The notes beneath the pieces were generated by a model. It ran no database searches. It was not told where the DNA came from and saw nothing but the letters and a program-made list of their open reading frames with translations. Positions 25,739 through 33,820 of a stretch of 64,000 nucleotides of DNA are shown piece after piece. Numbering within the stretch: position 1 is the first letter of the stretch; each line of letters starts with the position of its first letter. The position numbers and the translations under genes were made by a program. The stretch covers positions 213,428 to 277,427 of the forward strand of contig NZ_LMUH01000009.1 in the NCBI RefSeq assembly GCF_009766105.1. The letters are read 5' to 3'. The DNA comes from Granulicella sp. S156 (GTDB lineage Bacteria > Acidobacteriota > Terriglobia > Terriglobales > Acidobacteriaceae).

Positions 25739-25765
25739 TCAAACTTGCAAGTTTGACTTGCAAGT
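25739..25765 (-). promoter_or_regulatory. Palindromic operator of the MarR-MFS operon
   Basis: TCAAACTTGCAAGTTTGA at 25739-25756 is a perfect 18-bp palindrome, and a second copy of its core, ACTTGCAAGT, follows at 25756-25765, centred 13 bp away. It lies 28 bp upstream of the MarR start, where a repressor would block transcription of the operon. Confidence 0.75.
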
Positions 25766-25882
25766 TTTGCTGTTAGTAGGCGCTATTGTGCTTGCCGTCA
25801 CCGACGGAATGGAACCGTCCGCGTGTCTGAGCTGGAGAAATCGAATCAACCTCTTGCCCGCTAAGTGCAACTGGTTCTCACG

Positions 25883-25941
25883 TTGACATGCCAAGACGTC
25901 TATGGGTAGGATGAGCTATCCTAAGATGTCTAGGTGTCAAG
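25883..25941 (+). promoter_or_regulatory. Promoter and inverted-repeat operator of the padR-type gene
   Basis: TTGACA (25883-25888) and TAGGAT (25907-25912) are spaced 18 bp and fit -35 and -10 boxes. A perfect inverted repeat TAGGAT-N5-ATCCTA (25907-25923) covers the -10 box. A wider inverted repeat of the form TTGACA-N-AGAC-N-TCT is found at 25883-25902 and, on the other strand, at 25941-25925. This fits autorepression by PadR. Confidence 0.6.
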
Positions 25942-25942
25942 T

Positions 25943-26269
25943 ATGGCAAAAAACGATCTTCAGGGAACACTCGATCTATTGGTCCTCAAAACACTGTCAC
26001 AGTCGCGGGAGTTGCACGGCTATGGGATTGTGCTGCATATCCAGCGAGCTTCGGATGAATTGCTGCGCGTAGAAGAAGGATCGCTTTACCCCGCGCTTCA
26101 CCGCATGGAACAGAGCGGATGGATTAGCTCGGAATGGGCGATGACAGAGACCAATCGCAAGGCGAAGTATTACAAGTTGACTCCTGCTGGGCGAAAGCAG
26201 TTGCAGGACGCTGAAAAGAGCTTTGAACAATTGGTCAAGGGTGTCCGCGCTATGCTGCGGTACGCGTGA
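25943..26269 (+). CDS. PadR family transcriptional regulator
   Basis: Short winged-helix regulator (108 aa from ATG 25943). Signature segments: LQGTLDLLVLKTLS, HGYGIVLHIQ, EEGSLYPALHRMEQSGWISSEW and NRKAKYYKLTPAGRKQL. This matches the acidobacterial PadR subgroup that is habitually paired with an orphan ABC-type permease. The start at 25943 has AGGTG 6 bp upstream; a GTG nine bases earlier is less likely. The permease gene begins 9 bp after its stop, so they form an operon. Confidence 0.92.
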   Translation: MAKNDLQGTLDLLVLKTLSQSRELHGYGIVLHIQRASDELLRVEEGSLYPALHRMEQSGWISSEWAMTETNRKAKYYKLTPAGRKQLQDAEKSFEQLVKGVRAMLRYA

Positions 26270-26278
26270 GGTGATCGT

Positions 26279-28927
26279 ATGTCGCTTGTTCGCCGTATTG
26301 CGAATCTGCTGATTCGCTCCAGAATAGATCGGGAGATCGACGAAGAACTGCGGTCGCATCTGGAGATGCGGGTTGAAGACAACTGCGCGGCTGGGATGTC
26401 ACGAGAGGAGGCCCGCCGGGATGCGTTGCTTCGCTTTGGAAACCCGATCGTCATCAAGGAAGAGGTTGCAGAGGCTGACGCCGCGTTGGGTCTGGACAGC
26501 TTTGGAGTTGACGTTCGCTATGCGGTGCGCCAGCTGCGGCGTTCGCCAGGTTTTGCCTGGACTTCCATTGCGATTCTGGCGCTGGGAATTGGCGCTTGTA
26601 CGGCAATCTTCAGCACGATAAAACCTATCCTGCTTGATTCATTACCGTACCCACACGCCAAACAGATCATGATGATCTGGGAGATGAGGGGCGACGGTGG
26701 CCCAATGGGCGTAAGCTTTGGCACGTTTCATGGGTTGGCAGAGCGGAGCCAATCTTTCACTGCGATGGCAGTGATGAAGCCGTGGCAGCCAACGTTCGTT
26801 GCGACCGACCGGGCAGAACGATTTGAAGGTCAACGTGTCAGCGCGAACTACTTCCGAACGTTGGGCATATCGCCCTTGCTAGGCCGAGACTTCAATGCGT
26901 CGGACGACAGGTTCCATGGCGCCAATCTAGTGATCCTCAGCGAGAGGTTATGGCGTCGGCGCTTTGCGGGAGACAAGGCCATCGTGGGACAACAGGTGCG
27001 GCTCGACGATGATAGCTACACCGTAGTCGGCGTGATGCCCCCACAGTTTGAGAACGTGTTGGCCCCCTCGGCAGAGCTCTGGGCACCGCTGCAATATGAC
27101 CCATCCCTGCCGTCGGACGGCAGGGAATGGGGACATCATTTACGCATGGTAGGACGGCTTAGACCCGGCATCAGCAGGGAACAAGCCAGAAGCGAATTGG
27201 ATGTGATCCTGCCGGCGCTTGTACAGGCGAATCCAAAGGGCTATGACAGCTCGGGCGGTGCTTCGGCCGGAATGATTGTGAATGAGCTGCAGAGCGATCT
27301 CACCAACAGTGTTCGGCCCGCTCTGCTGGCGGTCCTCGGAGCGGTCTTCCTGGTCCTGTTGATTGTCTGCGTCAATGTGACGAATCTTCTGCTGGCACGC
27401 GGAGCGCAGCGGGAGGCAGAGTTTGCGATGCGCACCGCTCTAGGGGCCACACAAACTCGGCTCATCCGCCAGATGGTTACGGAGAGCCTCTTGCTGGCAA
27501 GTCTTGGCGCGGTCTTCGGGATGGCGGTAGCATTCACTGGGGTACGAGCGCTGATCGCGCTCAGTCCACCAGCGTTGCCACGGGTAAGTGCGATCCGTGT
27601 CGACGTCACAGTATTTCTGTTTGGTCTCGGTATCACTACATTGATCGGTGTCGTGGTTGGGTTGGTTCCGGCGTGGCAGGCCTCTCGCAAAGACCTGCAC
27701 ACCGCGTTGCGGCAGAACTCGCGACGTACTGCTGGCGGCCGCCATTGGATGCGCAGCATTCTTGTCATAGCGGAGGTGTCTCTGGCTGCGGTACTGCTGG
27801 TCAGCACGGGACTGTTGTTGCGCAGTATGCAGCATCTCTTCTCCGTTGATCCTGGCTTCGATACTTCGCATCTGCTGACGATGCAGGTGCAAGAGTCAGG
27901 TCATCGATTTGATAAGGATGCAGCTAGACTCCAGTTTTTTACGGAGGCGCTCGAACAGGTACGTCAGGTACCCGGCGTACTCTCGGCGGGTTTTAGCACC
28001 CAGTTGCCGTTGAGTGGAGACGCTGATACGTATGGTGTCGAGTTTGAAGGAAAGAACAATGAGGTCGGGGATCCCGCGCTTCGCTATGCGGTCACGCCGG
28101 GGTACATCGAGGCGATGCACATTCCGCTCCGTCGCGGACGCTTGCTCAGTGAGCACGACGAAGCCGGTGCTCCTGCTGTGGTGCTCATCAGCGAATCGCT
28201 GGCGACTCGGGAGTTTCCCGGACAAGACCCCATTGGCCGGCGGGTTCGTGTGGGGCCTGACGCTGGCCATGCGGACAAACCATGGGCCACCATTGTTGGC
28301 GTGGTGGGCAATGTGAAGCAAGAGTCGCTGGCGATGGGCGACGAAGATGCTTTTTATATCTCCACGAAGCAATGGGCATGGGCAGACAGCGCGCAGTCTT
28401 TGGTGGTGCGGACACGCGGCGATGCGGCTGCGCTTGCTCCTGCTATCCGCGATGCCATATGGTCCGTAGACAAGGATCAGCCCATCGTACGGCTTGCTAC
28501 CATGGACAACCTCCTGACAGCTTCCGAGGCAGAGCGGCATTTCGTTCTCCTGCTGTTTGAAGCCTTTGCGATGCTGGGATTAGTGCTGGCAGCAACTGGC
28601 ATCTATGGCTTGCTCGCTGGGAGCGTCAGTGAGCGAACCCGTGAGATCGGAGTTCGTGCCGCCCTGGGAGCTTCGCGTGGCAGCATCCTTGCGCTGGTGA
28701 TTCGCCAGGGCATGACGCTTACTGTGTTTGGATTGTTCGCTGGATTGCTGGGGGCAGTTGCTGCGAGCTCTGGCATCGCAGCGCTGTTGTTTGGCGTGTC
28801 CCGATTCGACCCGGTCACATATGTTGGCGTAACGGCTCTGCTGATCTTTGTATCTGGTGTTGCGTGCTTCGTTCCCGCGCGCCGGGCCGCATCCGTCAAT
28901 CCAGTCGAAGCCTTAAGAGCTGAATGA
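26279..28927 (+). CDS. Acidobacterial duplicated orphan permease (ADOP), MacB/FtsX-type
   Basis: Inner-membrane permease of 882 aa without an ATPase partner nearby. Residues about 10-65 are the typical N-terminal helical domain (IDREIDEELRSHLEMRVEDN, SREEARRDALLRFGN). Then come a first membrane helix (AWTSIAILALGIGACTAIFS), a MacB-type periplasmic domain, an FtsX-like three-helix block near 355-450, a second periplasmic domain and a second FtsX block (ERTREIGVRAALGASRGSILALVIRQ) near the C-terminus, which ends in PVEALRAE. These proteins are thought to act in efflux or envelope stress, but direct evidence is limited. It is controlled by the preceding PadR. Confidence 0.92.
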   Translation: MSLVRRIANLLIRSRIDREIDEELRSHLEMRVEDNCAAGMSREEARRDALLRFGNPIVIKEEVAEADAALGLDSFGVDVRYAVRQLRRSPGFAWTSIAILALGIGACTAIFSTIKPILLDSLPYPHAKQIMMIWEMRGDGGPMGVSFGTFHGLAERSQSFTAMAVMKPWQPTFVATDRAERFEGQRVSANYFRTLGISPLLGRDFNASDDRFHGANLVILSERLWRRRFAGDKAIVGQQVRLDDDSYTVVGVMPPQFENVLAPSAELWAPLQYDPSLPSDGREWGHHLRMVGRLRPGISREQARSELDVILPALVQANPKGYDSSGGASAGMIVNELQSDLTNSVRPALLAVLGAVFLVLLIVCVNVTNLLLARGAQREAEFAMRTALGATQTRLIRQMVTESLLLASLGAVFGMAVAFTGVRALIALSPPALPRVSAIRVDVTVFLFGLGITTLIGVVVGLVPAWQASRKDLHTALRQNSRRTAGGRHWMRSILVIAEVSLAAVLLVSTGLLLRSMQHLFSVDPGFDTSHLLTMQVQESGHRFDKDAARLQFFTEALEQVRQVPGVLSAGFSTQLPLSGDADTYGVEFEGKNNEVGDPALRYAVTPGYIEAMHIPLRRGRLLSEHDEAGAPAVVLISESLATREFPGQDPIGRRVRVGPDAGHADKPWATIVGVVGNVKQESLAMGDEDAFYISTKQWAWADSAQSLVVRTRGDAAALAPAIRDAIWSVDKDQPIVRLATMDNLLTASEAERHFVLLLFEAFAMLGLVLAATGIYGLLAGSVSERTREIGVRAALGASRGSILALVIRQGMTLTVFGLFAGLLGAVAASSGIAALLFGVSRFDPVTYVGVTALLIFVSGVACFVPARRAASVNPVEALRAE

Positions 28928-28929
28928 AA

Positions 28930-28974
28930 ACATGTCGGGTAATGCGGGAACAGCATACGCATTACCCGACATGT
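28930..28974. terminator. Bidirectional hairpin between ADOP and GH38 genes
   Basis: A perfect 17-bp inverted repeat, ACATGTCGGGTAATGCG (28930-28946) and its complement (28958-28974), with an 11-base loop, lies directly after the permease stop and before the end of the convergent GH38 gene. There is no T-run, so it may stop transcription from both sides or protect 3' ends. Confidence 0.65.
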
Positions 28975-29005
28975 CACTCTCGAACTCCTGCGTGTGAAGC
29001 TAACG

Positions 29006-31897
29006 TCACGCACGATCGTCGCGCAGCGTTACAAGATCCCAACCTGCAACCGTGACCTCGTGCTCCAGCCGTTGCAACCGCTGTTCGCTAACATCGCTCA
29101 GCCACATCTGCGGAGCTTCAGCTGACCACGTTACTTTCGCTTTTCGCTCTTCGCCGGAGGCGCCGAACAACCGGAGCACCCAAGCCTGGCCATCTTCACT
29201 CGTCTTAAGTGCCTGTGCCAACACATCCTGAGGTTCAACCTTTAGCAGCGGTGCTTTTAGCGCCCCCGCACTCGCCACCGTCGTCACAAGTGGCTGCGAG
29301 AGCCCAATGGCGAACCGGCTGGAAGCCGCAGCATCGTACCCCTCATGTGGTCGCAAGGCATATCGAAACTCAACTACGCCCTCCTGGTACGCGCGATAGT
29401 TAGTCCCCCAGTGATTGTTCATCACCCACGAATAGAACCGCTGCGTCGGCGCAATCTGCTTCCGCCAGGCATTCGGATCCCGCTGAGACCCGAGCATATT
29501 CGCTGTGATTCCACCTACCTCTACCAGTGGCGCATCCAGGGTTACCCATGTCACGCCATGCTCGGTGTTGGACACGTCCACCCATCGTCCTACAGGCAGC
29601 CAGTTTTTGCACGAGCCCGGCAGTTGATCGAGTTCCGTCCGCATCACGGCCAGCGGCACATCGATTCGCATTGTGCCCTCGCGCACCGCGAAAGGGAATG
29701 CAAACTGCACGCTCTCCTTTGCCTCGCGCTGCGCAAAGTCATCCCCGGGCCCACCCTTGCCCGGATGAGGGTTCAGCGGAGCCCGCTTCTTGTCGACGAC
29801 ATTCGTCAGTTCCACATGATCCTCGCCCGCAACCAACCGAACTCTCCGCACCAGACTGTTACATCCCGGCGCACTCGACTCGACTCGCACCGAAACTACC
29901 AGTGGTCCTATCTCTTCGACATGTACGGTAGCCGCTCCACTCTGCTGCACCTTCGATACATCGCTACCCTCGAGGAAGAGATACTCGTTGGCGCCCTCTC
30001 CCTTACTGCGATCGACGAGGTTTTCCGTTTTCCCGTGCAACGTTAGCTCCACGAGGTTGCCACTCACCGGATCGATCTTCACGCGCACGATACCGTTCTC
30101 GAGCACGCCTTCCGTGAACGTCACATGCTTCGCTGGAACTTGCGCCTTTGCCTTTGACAGATGAAACCGTGCACTGCCAAAGCCCGGGACATTCTGCGCC
30201 ACAAATGCCAGCTCTCCTGTAGAGAGTCTTTGTGAAGGCACCGAAGCGCCATGTTCAGTCTTCACGTGGTCCCCCGCTGTGGACAGGGCCGCCGCCAACA
30301 CTACCAACTCACTTCGTGTCCACGATGTCGAATTATGTACATCGATCGCCGCGGTGTCCGCGCCAGCCGCAGGCAGTACATCAGCGAGCAGCGCCCTCGA
30401 TAAATTCTCTGCATCCACTGCAAACTGTCGTTTCACATCCCATTGTTTCTTCGTAAACGGGTTCTCGGAGTCCGACACGCTGCACCACGCGCCCCACGTG
30501 TGTTCCGAGTAAAGCAGAATGTTCCTCCACGCCTCGTTTACTTTCGCGTTACGCAACACGGTCGGCGAGAACATCGCACCCAGCGCCTCGGACTGAGTCA
30601 GCCTGTCCGCCGCCACGCGACTCATCTTCGTCTCCAGCGACGACGACGCTGCGCCGTCCTCCCAGTAGGGCGTCAGGTCTCCATGCTTCTCCGGTATCTC
30701 CGCTCCATGCCGCTTCTCAAACGCCGCAAAGGCCTCGCTCGTCGATGAGATATGAAACTTCGGCCACTCGTACTCTTCGTTCCATCCCTTGATGAACTCG
30801 CTCAACTCTGGATCAGGCACTGCATTATCCCCATGCCCCGACCAGCGAATGTAGGAGATGTCGTACTTGAAGCCCACCGTGTCCAGGCGGTCCTGATAGG
30901 CCCCTACCCACTCTGAGCCCAGTTTCATCACGTGTGACATCGCATACCCTGTCCACGGAATCCACACCAACACCTTTTCTTTACCCGAAGGTGAAACCGC
31001 CCAGAACGGCTTGTCCTGCCACTCCACCATCAGGCTCCCGATGCGGTCAAAATAATTCGGTGCGGCCGAAAAATACCGTATTCCCGCCTCAGCCATTGCG
31101 CTCACGGTACCCCACGTAAAGCCCGGCACATCGCTCAGCATCGCCGAGTCCACACGCACCCCACACGTCTTTCCCAGCTCTGTGCCATAACGAAACAACT
31201 GCACCAGCTCCTCCGGCCGGCATAGCCCTGTCAACTCATTCGCATACATCCCGTTCAGGCTCACCCAGCCATTCTTCACTGCAGCGATAAACGCATCCTT
31301 CTCAGCTTGAGACCGCCGCCGCATAAACTGGTCTGCCCCCCACAGCACTTCCAGGTTCCACACAAACCTCGAACCCTCTGGATAGCCTGCGGTCTTGCGC
31401 GCGAGCTCCATCCCCAGCGTGATGTTCTGCGTCTGCTTCTCTTCCACATCGGCCTGCAGGTCCGTATATCCAAGGTCATGATGCGAGTGCGGCAGCACAT
31501 ACACCAGCACCTTGCGAACAGGTTGTAGCTTCACGACTGCCGAACTTGTGGTGTCTCCCACCGTCACCGTTACCGCGCCATCTCGAGCCTCCGCCACCGC
31601 AGCAATCAACACCTGGAACGTGTGATGCCCCGCAGACAGTGTTCTCCGGTCAATCTCCATTCCATCAAGCGTCGTCACCACCTCAGCGTCTCTGCCAGCA
31701 GGCTGCACAGAAATCTGAATCGGTTGCATCGGCTTTCTGTCCTTCCGCACAAGCCCACGAATCCCGACCGCCAGCGGAAGCTTGGCTGCCTTGTTCTCAT
31801 CTTCGATCGCAAGTGCCTGCAAGGAGGACGGCCCCATGCACAATGCACCCCCCGTCACAATCGAAAGCCCCTTCAATACATCCCTGCGCTTCATCAT
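29006..31897 (-). CDS. Glycoside hydrolase family 38 alpha-mannosidase-like enzyme, Tat-exported
   Basis: 963-aa enzyme. The N-terminus MKRRDVLKGLSIVTGGAL is a twin-arginine signal. The catalytic zinc-site motif LPHSHHDLGYTD lies at 135-146 and the expected nucleophile Asp256 in MLSDVPGFTWG; after a helical middle domain come large beta-sandwich domains (about 560-960), as in GH38. An extra N-terminal beta domain of about 90 residues precedes the catalytic part. GGGAG lies 7 bp before the ATG. It probably removes alpha-mannose from glycans in the periplasm and fits with the GH76 and GH92 genes 22-25 kb away, although the exact linkage is not predictable. Confidence 0.88.
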   Translation of the reverse strand: MMKRRDVLKGLSIVTGGALCMGPSSLQALAIEDENKAAKLPLAVGIRGLVRKDRKPMQPIQISVQPAGRDAEVVTTLDGMEIDRRTLSAGHHTFQVLIAAVAEARDGAVTVTVGDTTSSAVVKLQPVRKVLVYVLPHSHHDLGYTDLQADVEEKQTQNITLGMELARKTAGYPEGSRFVWNLEVLWGADQFMRRRSQAEKDAFIAAVKNGWVSLNGMYANELTGLCRPEELVQLFRYGTELGKTCGVRVDSAMLSDVPGFTWGTVSAMAEAGIRYFSAAPNYFDRIGSLMVEWQDKPFWAVSPSGKEKVLVWIPWTGYAMSHVMKLGSEWVGAYQDRLDTVGFKYDISYIRWSGHGDNAVPDPELSEFIKGWNEEYEWPKFHISSTSEAFAAFEKRHGAEIPEKHGDLTPYWEDGAASSSLETKMSRVAADRLTQSEALGAMFSPTVLRNAKVNEAWRNILLYSEHTWGAWCSVSDSENPFTKKQWDVKRQFAVDAENLSRALLADVLPAAGADTAAIDVHNSTSWTRSELVVLAAALSTAGDHVKTEHGASVPSQRLSTGELAFVAQNVPGFGSARFHLSKAKAQVPAKHVTFTEGVLENGIVRVKIDPVSGNLVELTLHGKTENLVDRSKGEGANEYLFLEGSDVSKVQQSGAATVHVEEIGPLVVSVRVESSAPGCNSLVRRVRLVAGEDHVELTNVVDKKRAPLNPHPGKGGPGDDFAQREAKESVQFAFPFAVREGTMRIDVPLAVMRTELDQLPGSCKNWLPVGRWVDVSNTEHGVTWVTLDAPLVEVGGITANMLGSQRDPNAWRKQIAPTQRFYSWVMNNHWGTNYRAYQEGVVEFRYALRPHEGYDAAASSRFAIGLSQPLVTTVASAGALKAPLLKVEPQDVLAQALKTSEDGQAWVLRLFGASGEERKAKVTWSAEAPQMWLSDVSEQRLQRLEHEVTVAGWDLVTLRDDRA

Positions 31898-32112
31898 GAA
31901 TCACTCCCTGTTACAAATTGTTCGGACACCCGCTATTACTTCTCCAGCAGTAGCTTGCACCGCAGGGTATGCAGGATGCAAGACCTTCGCCAGCTCAGTC
32001 GTGGGGTTGATGGGTGGACCTGATTGTGATTGAACCGACGACTTCTTCCATTCCATCACCAAAGGTGAATGAATATGGGCAGGGACCTGCCAAAGTCGCT
32101 GATGAATCTTAT

Positions 32113-32763
32113 TCACTCGGACATGCGCAAAAGGCCGCGGTTGATCGCTCGTGTGACTGCTTCGGTTCTGTCGTTTGCGCCTAGCTTCACAAGGCAGTTC
32201 GTGACATGATTTCTGGCCGTCTTGTCGCTGATATAGAGCTTTTCTGCGACCTGCTTGTTGGTTAAACCTTCTGCGACAAGAGCAAGCACTTCCAGCTCCC
32301 GCTGCGTCAGCTCTTCATGGGCGACGGCCTCGGAGAGCCGCACCGCAATACGTGGTGGAATATATCGCTTATTCTGATGGACCATCTCCACGGCATGAAC
32401 GATCTCTTCCTGAGGGGTACTCTTCAGCAGGTATCCCATGGCGCCCGCCTGGAGAGCCCGCAGGATGTACTCATCCTGCTCGTAGTTTGTGAGTACAAGA
32501 ATTCGTAGGCTTGGCTGTAGACGGCGCAGCTGAAGGATCGCTTCGACCCCCTCCACCTGCGGCATACGCAGATCCATCAGGACGACATCCGGAACACAAC
32601 GGGTCACTTCCTCGATGGCCTCTTCTGCTGAACTGGCCATGCCGCTGACGATGAAGCGCCTGTTACTTTCCAGCAGCGTTTTTAAGCCGACACGAACAAC
32701 GGGATGATCGTCGACGATGAGTACGCGGAGTTGATCTACATAGTTGGGGGATTCCGAAGACAC
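32113..32763 (-). CDS. NarL/FixJ-type response regulator
   Basis: 216-aa two-component regulator. Receiver domain residues 10-130 with acidic pair Asp18-Asp19 and phosphoacceptor Asp64 (VLMDLRMP); LuxR-type helix-turn-helix at about 150-212 (LTQRELEVLALVAEGLTNKQVAEKLYISDKTARNHV). The start is GTG at 32763 with AGGTG upstream. No kinase is adjacent; the only histidine kinase in the window (38745-40913) is of the HisKA_3 class that normally partners this regulator class, so they are the likely pair although 6 kb apart. Confidence 0.9.
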   Translation of the reverse strand: MSSESPNYVDQLRVLIVDDHPVVRVGLKTLLESNRRFIVSGMASSAEEAIEEVTRCVPDVVLMDLRMPQVEGVEAILQLRRLQPSLRILVLTNYEQDEYILRALQAGAMGYLLKSTPQEEIVHAVEMVHQNKRYIPPRIAVRLSEAVAHEELTQRELEVLALVAEGLTNKQVAEKLYISDKTARNHVTNCLVKLGANDRTEAVTRAINRGLLRMSE

Positions 32764-32940
32764 GTTGCACCTGAGTCGAGAGCATACGTGAACTACCTCA
32801 CGTATGTCATTTTGCCCATATGCCCGGCGTGCAGCATGACGTACGCCCTCTCGCTGTCTAGTTCATATGACCCATGCAAGGTTGGGTGTTCTATCGCATT
32901 GTGCGAACACCTCCAAAGACACTATTGTTGTGCCCGGCGA

Positions 32941-32959
32941 CAAGAAGACCATTTCAGCT
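32941..32959 (+). repeat. Leader repeat, copy 1
   Basis: CAAGAAGACCATTTCAGCT recurs with one mismatch at 33747-33765. Each copy lies upstream of a gene starting with codons for Met-Lys-Val-Leu (32986 and 33821). Between the copies lie a small secreted-protein gene and a transposon remnant. Confidence 0.55.
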
Positions 32960-32985
32960 TCTATGCCTTGTAAGGGAGGTTCAAC

Positions 32986-33453
32986 GTGAAAGTCTTGAAA
33001 AAGCTATTACTCTCAGGGGCTGCGCTTCTAGTCTGGACGAGCGTAGCCATGGCTCAACATAATGGTAGTTATAGAGATTTTGATAGCAAGAGCGGTCTTG
33101 CCAACGCAGTGGATACGACAGCGAATACATCCAGTGTAGGAGGCTGGAACATCCTTGCTGTTGCCTCAGATTCTGTCTGGGAGACCCAAACAACCAATGA
33201 GGTGACTAGTTGTAACGTAGCGCCGGATGATTCTTGCACTCTTACGGTTTATTGGCCAGTTTCATTTGCGAATTTGTCTTACAGTGCTGCATGTACGATA
33301 AGTGGAACTGAAGGATCTAATTTCACGGTTTCTTACACGCTGTATACAGGAAAGACGGAAAGCTCCCAGACAGTTATATTCTATATTTCCGATCAGTTCC
33401 TTAACGAACAAGCCTTTGTGAATTTCAGTTGCACCGCTACCGGCGATGTTTAG
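32986..33453 (+). CDS. Small secreted protein of unknown function
   Basis: 155 aa, not recognised. A signal peptide (MKVLKKLLLSGAALLVWTSVAMAQ) is followed by a Ser/Thr/Asn-rich, probably all-beta mature part with four cysteines arranged in close pairs (SCNVAPDDSC, then AACTIS and NFSCTA), suggesting one or two disulfides. The start is GTG with GGGAGG 7 bp upstream. The gene is visibly richer in A/T than its neighbours, consistent with later acquisition. It lies between two copies of a leader repeat and next to a Tn3-family remnant. No function is proposed. Confidence 0.65.
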   Translation: MKVLKKLLLSGAALLVWTSVAMAQHNGSYRDFDSKSGLANAVDTTANTSSVGGWNILAVASDSVWETQTTNEVTSCNVAPDDSCTLTVYWPVSFANLSYSAACTISGTEGSNFTVSYTLYTGKTESSQTVIFYISDQFLNEQAFVNFSCTATGDV

Positions 33454-33473
33454 TAACCCAACCTCAAATTGAT

Positions 33474-33497
33474 CTTATTGGATCCACTCCCAATAAG
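33474..33497 (+). terminator. Hairpin after the small secreted-protein gene
   Basis: CTTATTGG (33474-33481) and CCAATAAG (33490-33497) form an 8-bp stem about 20 bp after the stop codon. No T-run follows. Its right arm touches the outer end of the transposon terminal repeat. Confidence 0.4.
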
Positions 33498-33531
33498 GAC
33501 CGACTCAGCAAACGGAAAGCCGTCCGCTAAG
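33495..33531. repeat. Terminal inverted repeat of a Tn21-subgroup Tn3-family transposon
   Basis: The segment contains CTCAGCAAACGGAAA and ends CGCTAAG, matching at most positions the 38-bp terminal repeat recalled for Tn21-like elements (CTCAGAAAACGGAAA ... CGCTAAG). The transposase remnant reads toward it and its stop codon (33527-33529) lies inside it, as in intact Tn3-family elements. Confidence 0.65.
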
Positions 33532-33726
33532 CCGGTTGCAGCGGCCTGAACTTGTCAGCGCCGATCTCGGCGCTGTTGCGCCACAGGTAATCTTCGGCCA
33601 GGTTGATCTGTTCCCAATTGAGCGGCGACAGATATTGCGACAACGCGTCACATCGACAGCATGGCCGTGGTCACGCACGGCGGTCGCCGCCCTCTCCAGA
33701 TAGACCGTATTTGGGGTATGGCAACG
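33527..33726 (-). pseudogene. Tn3-family transposase, frameshifted C-terminal remnant
   Basis: On the minus strand one frame reads NTVYLERAATAVRDHGHAVD and, after a single-base frameshift, the next reads LSQYLSPLNWEQINLAEDYL followed by WRNSAEIGADKFRPLQPA and stop. These are the conserved last 65-70 residues of Tn3-family TnpA. Everything upstream of about 33726 is missing, so the element is dead. It ends inside a Tn21-like terminal repeat at 33495-33531, which fixes one outer boundary of the former insertion. The element's body would have extended to the right, toward the TonB receptor gene. Confidence 0.82.
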
Positions 33727-33746
33727 ATTCGCGACAAAATCGGCCA

Positions 33747-33765
33747 CAAGAAGACAATTTCAGCT
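33747..33765 (+). repeat. Leader repeat, copy 2
   Basis: CAAGAAGACAATTTCAGCT, 18 of 19 bases identical to 32941-32959. It lies 56 bp before the TonB receptor start at 33821. Confidence 0.55.
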
Positions 33766-33820
33766 CTGTCCAAAGGATTCTTCTCATGCCATGCAAGGTT
33801 TTATTGTCTTAGGAGGCAAG

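Noticed and set aside
31901-32116. 71-codon minus-strand frame with GTG start overlapping the response-regulator stop
   Set aside because: The GTGA overlap looks like coupling, but there is no ribosome site, no domain and the frame ends in intergenic sequence before the GH38 gene.
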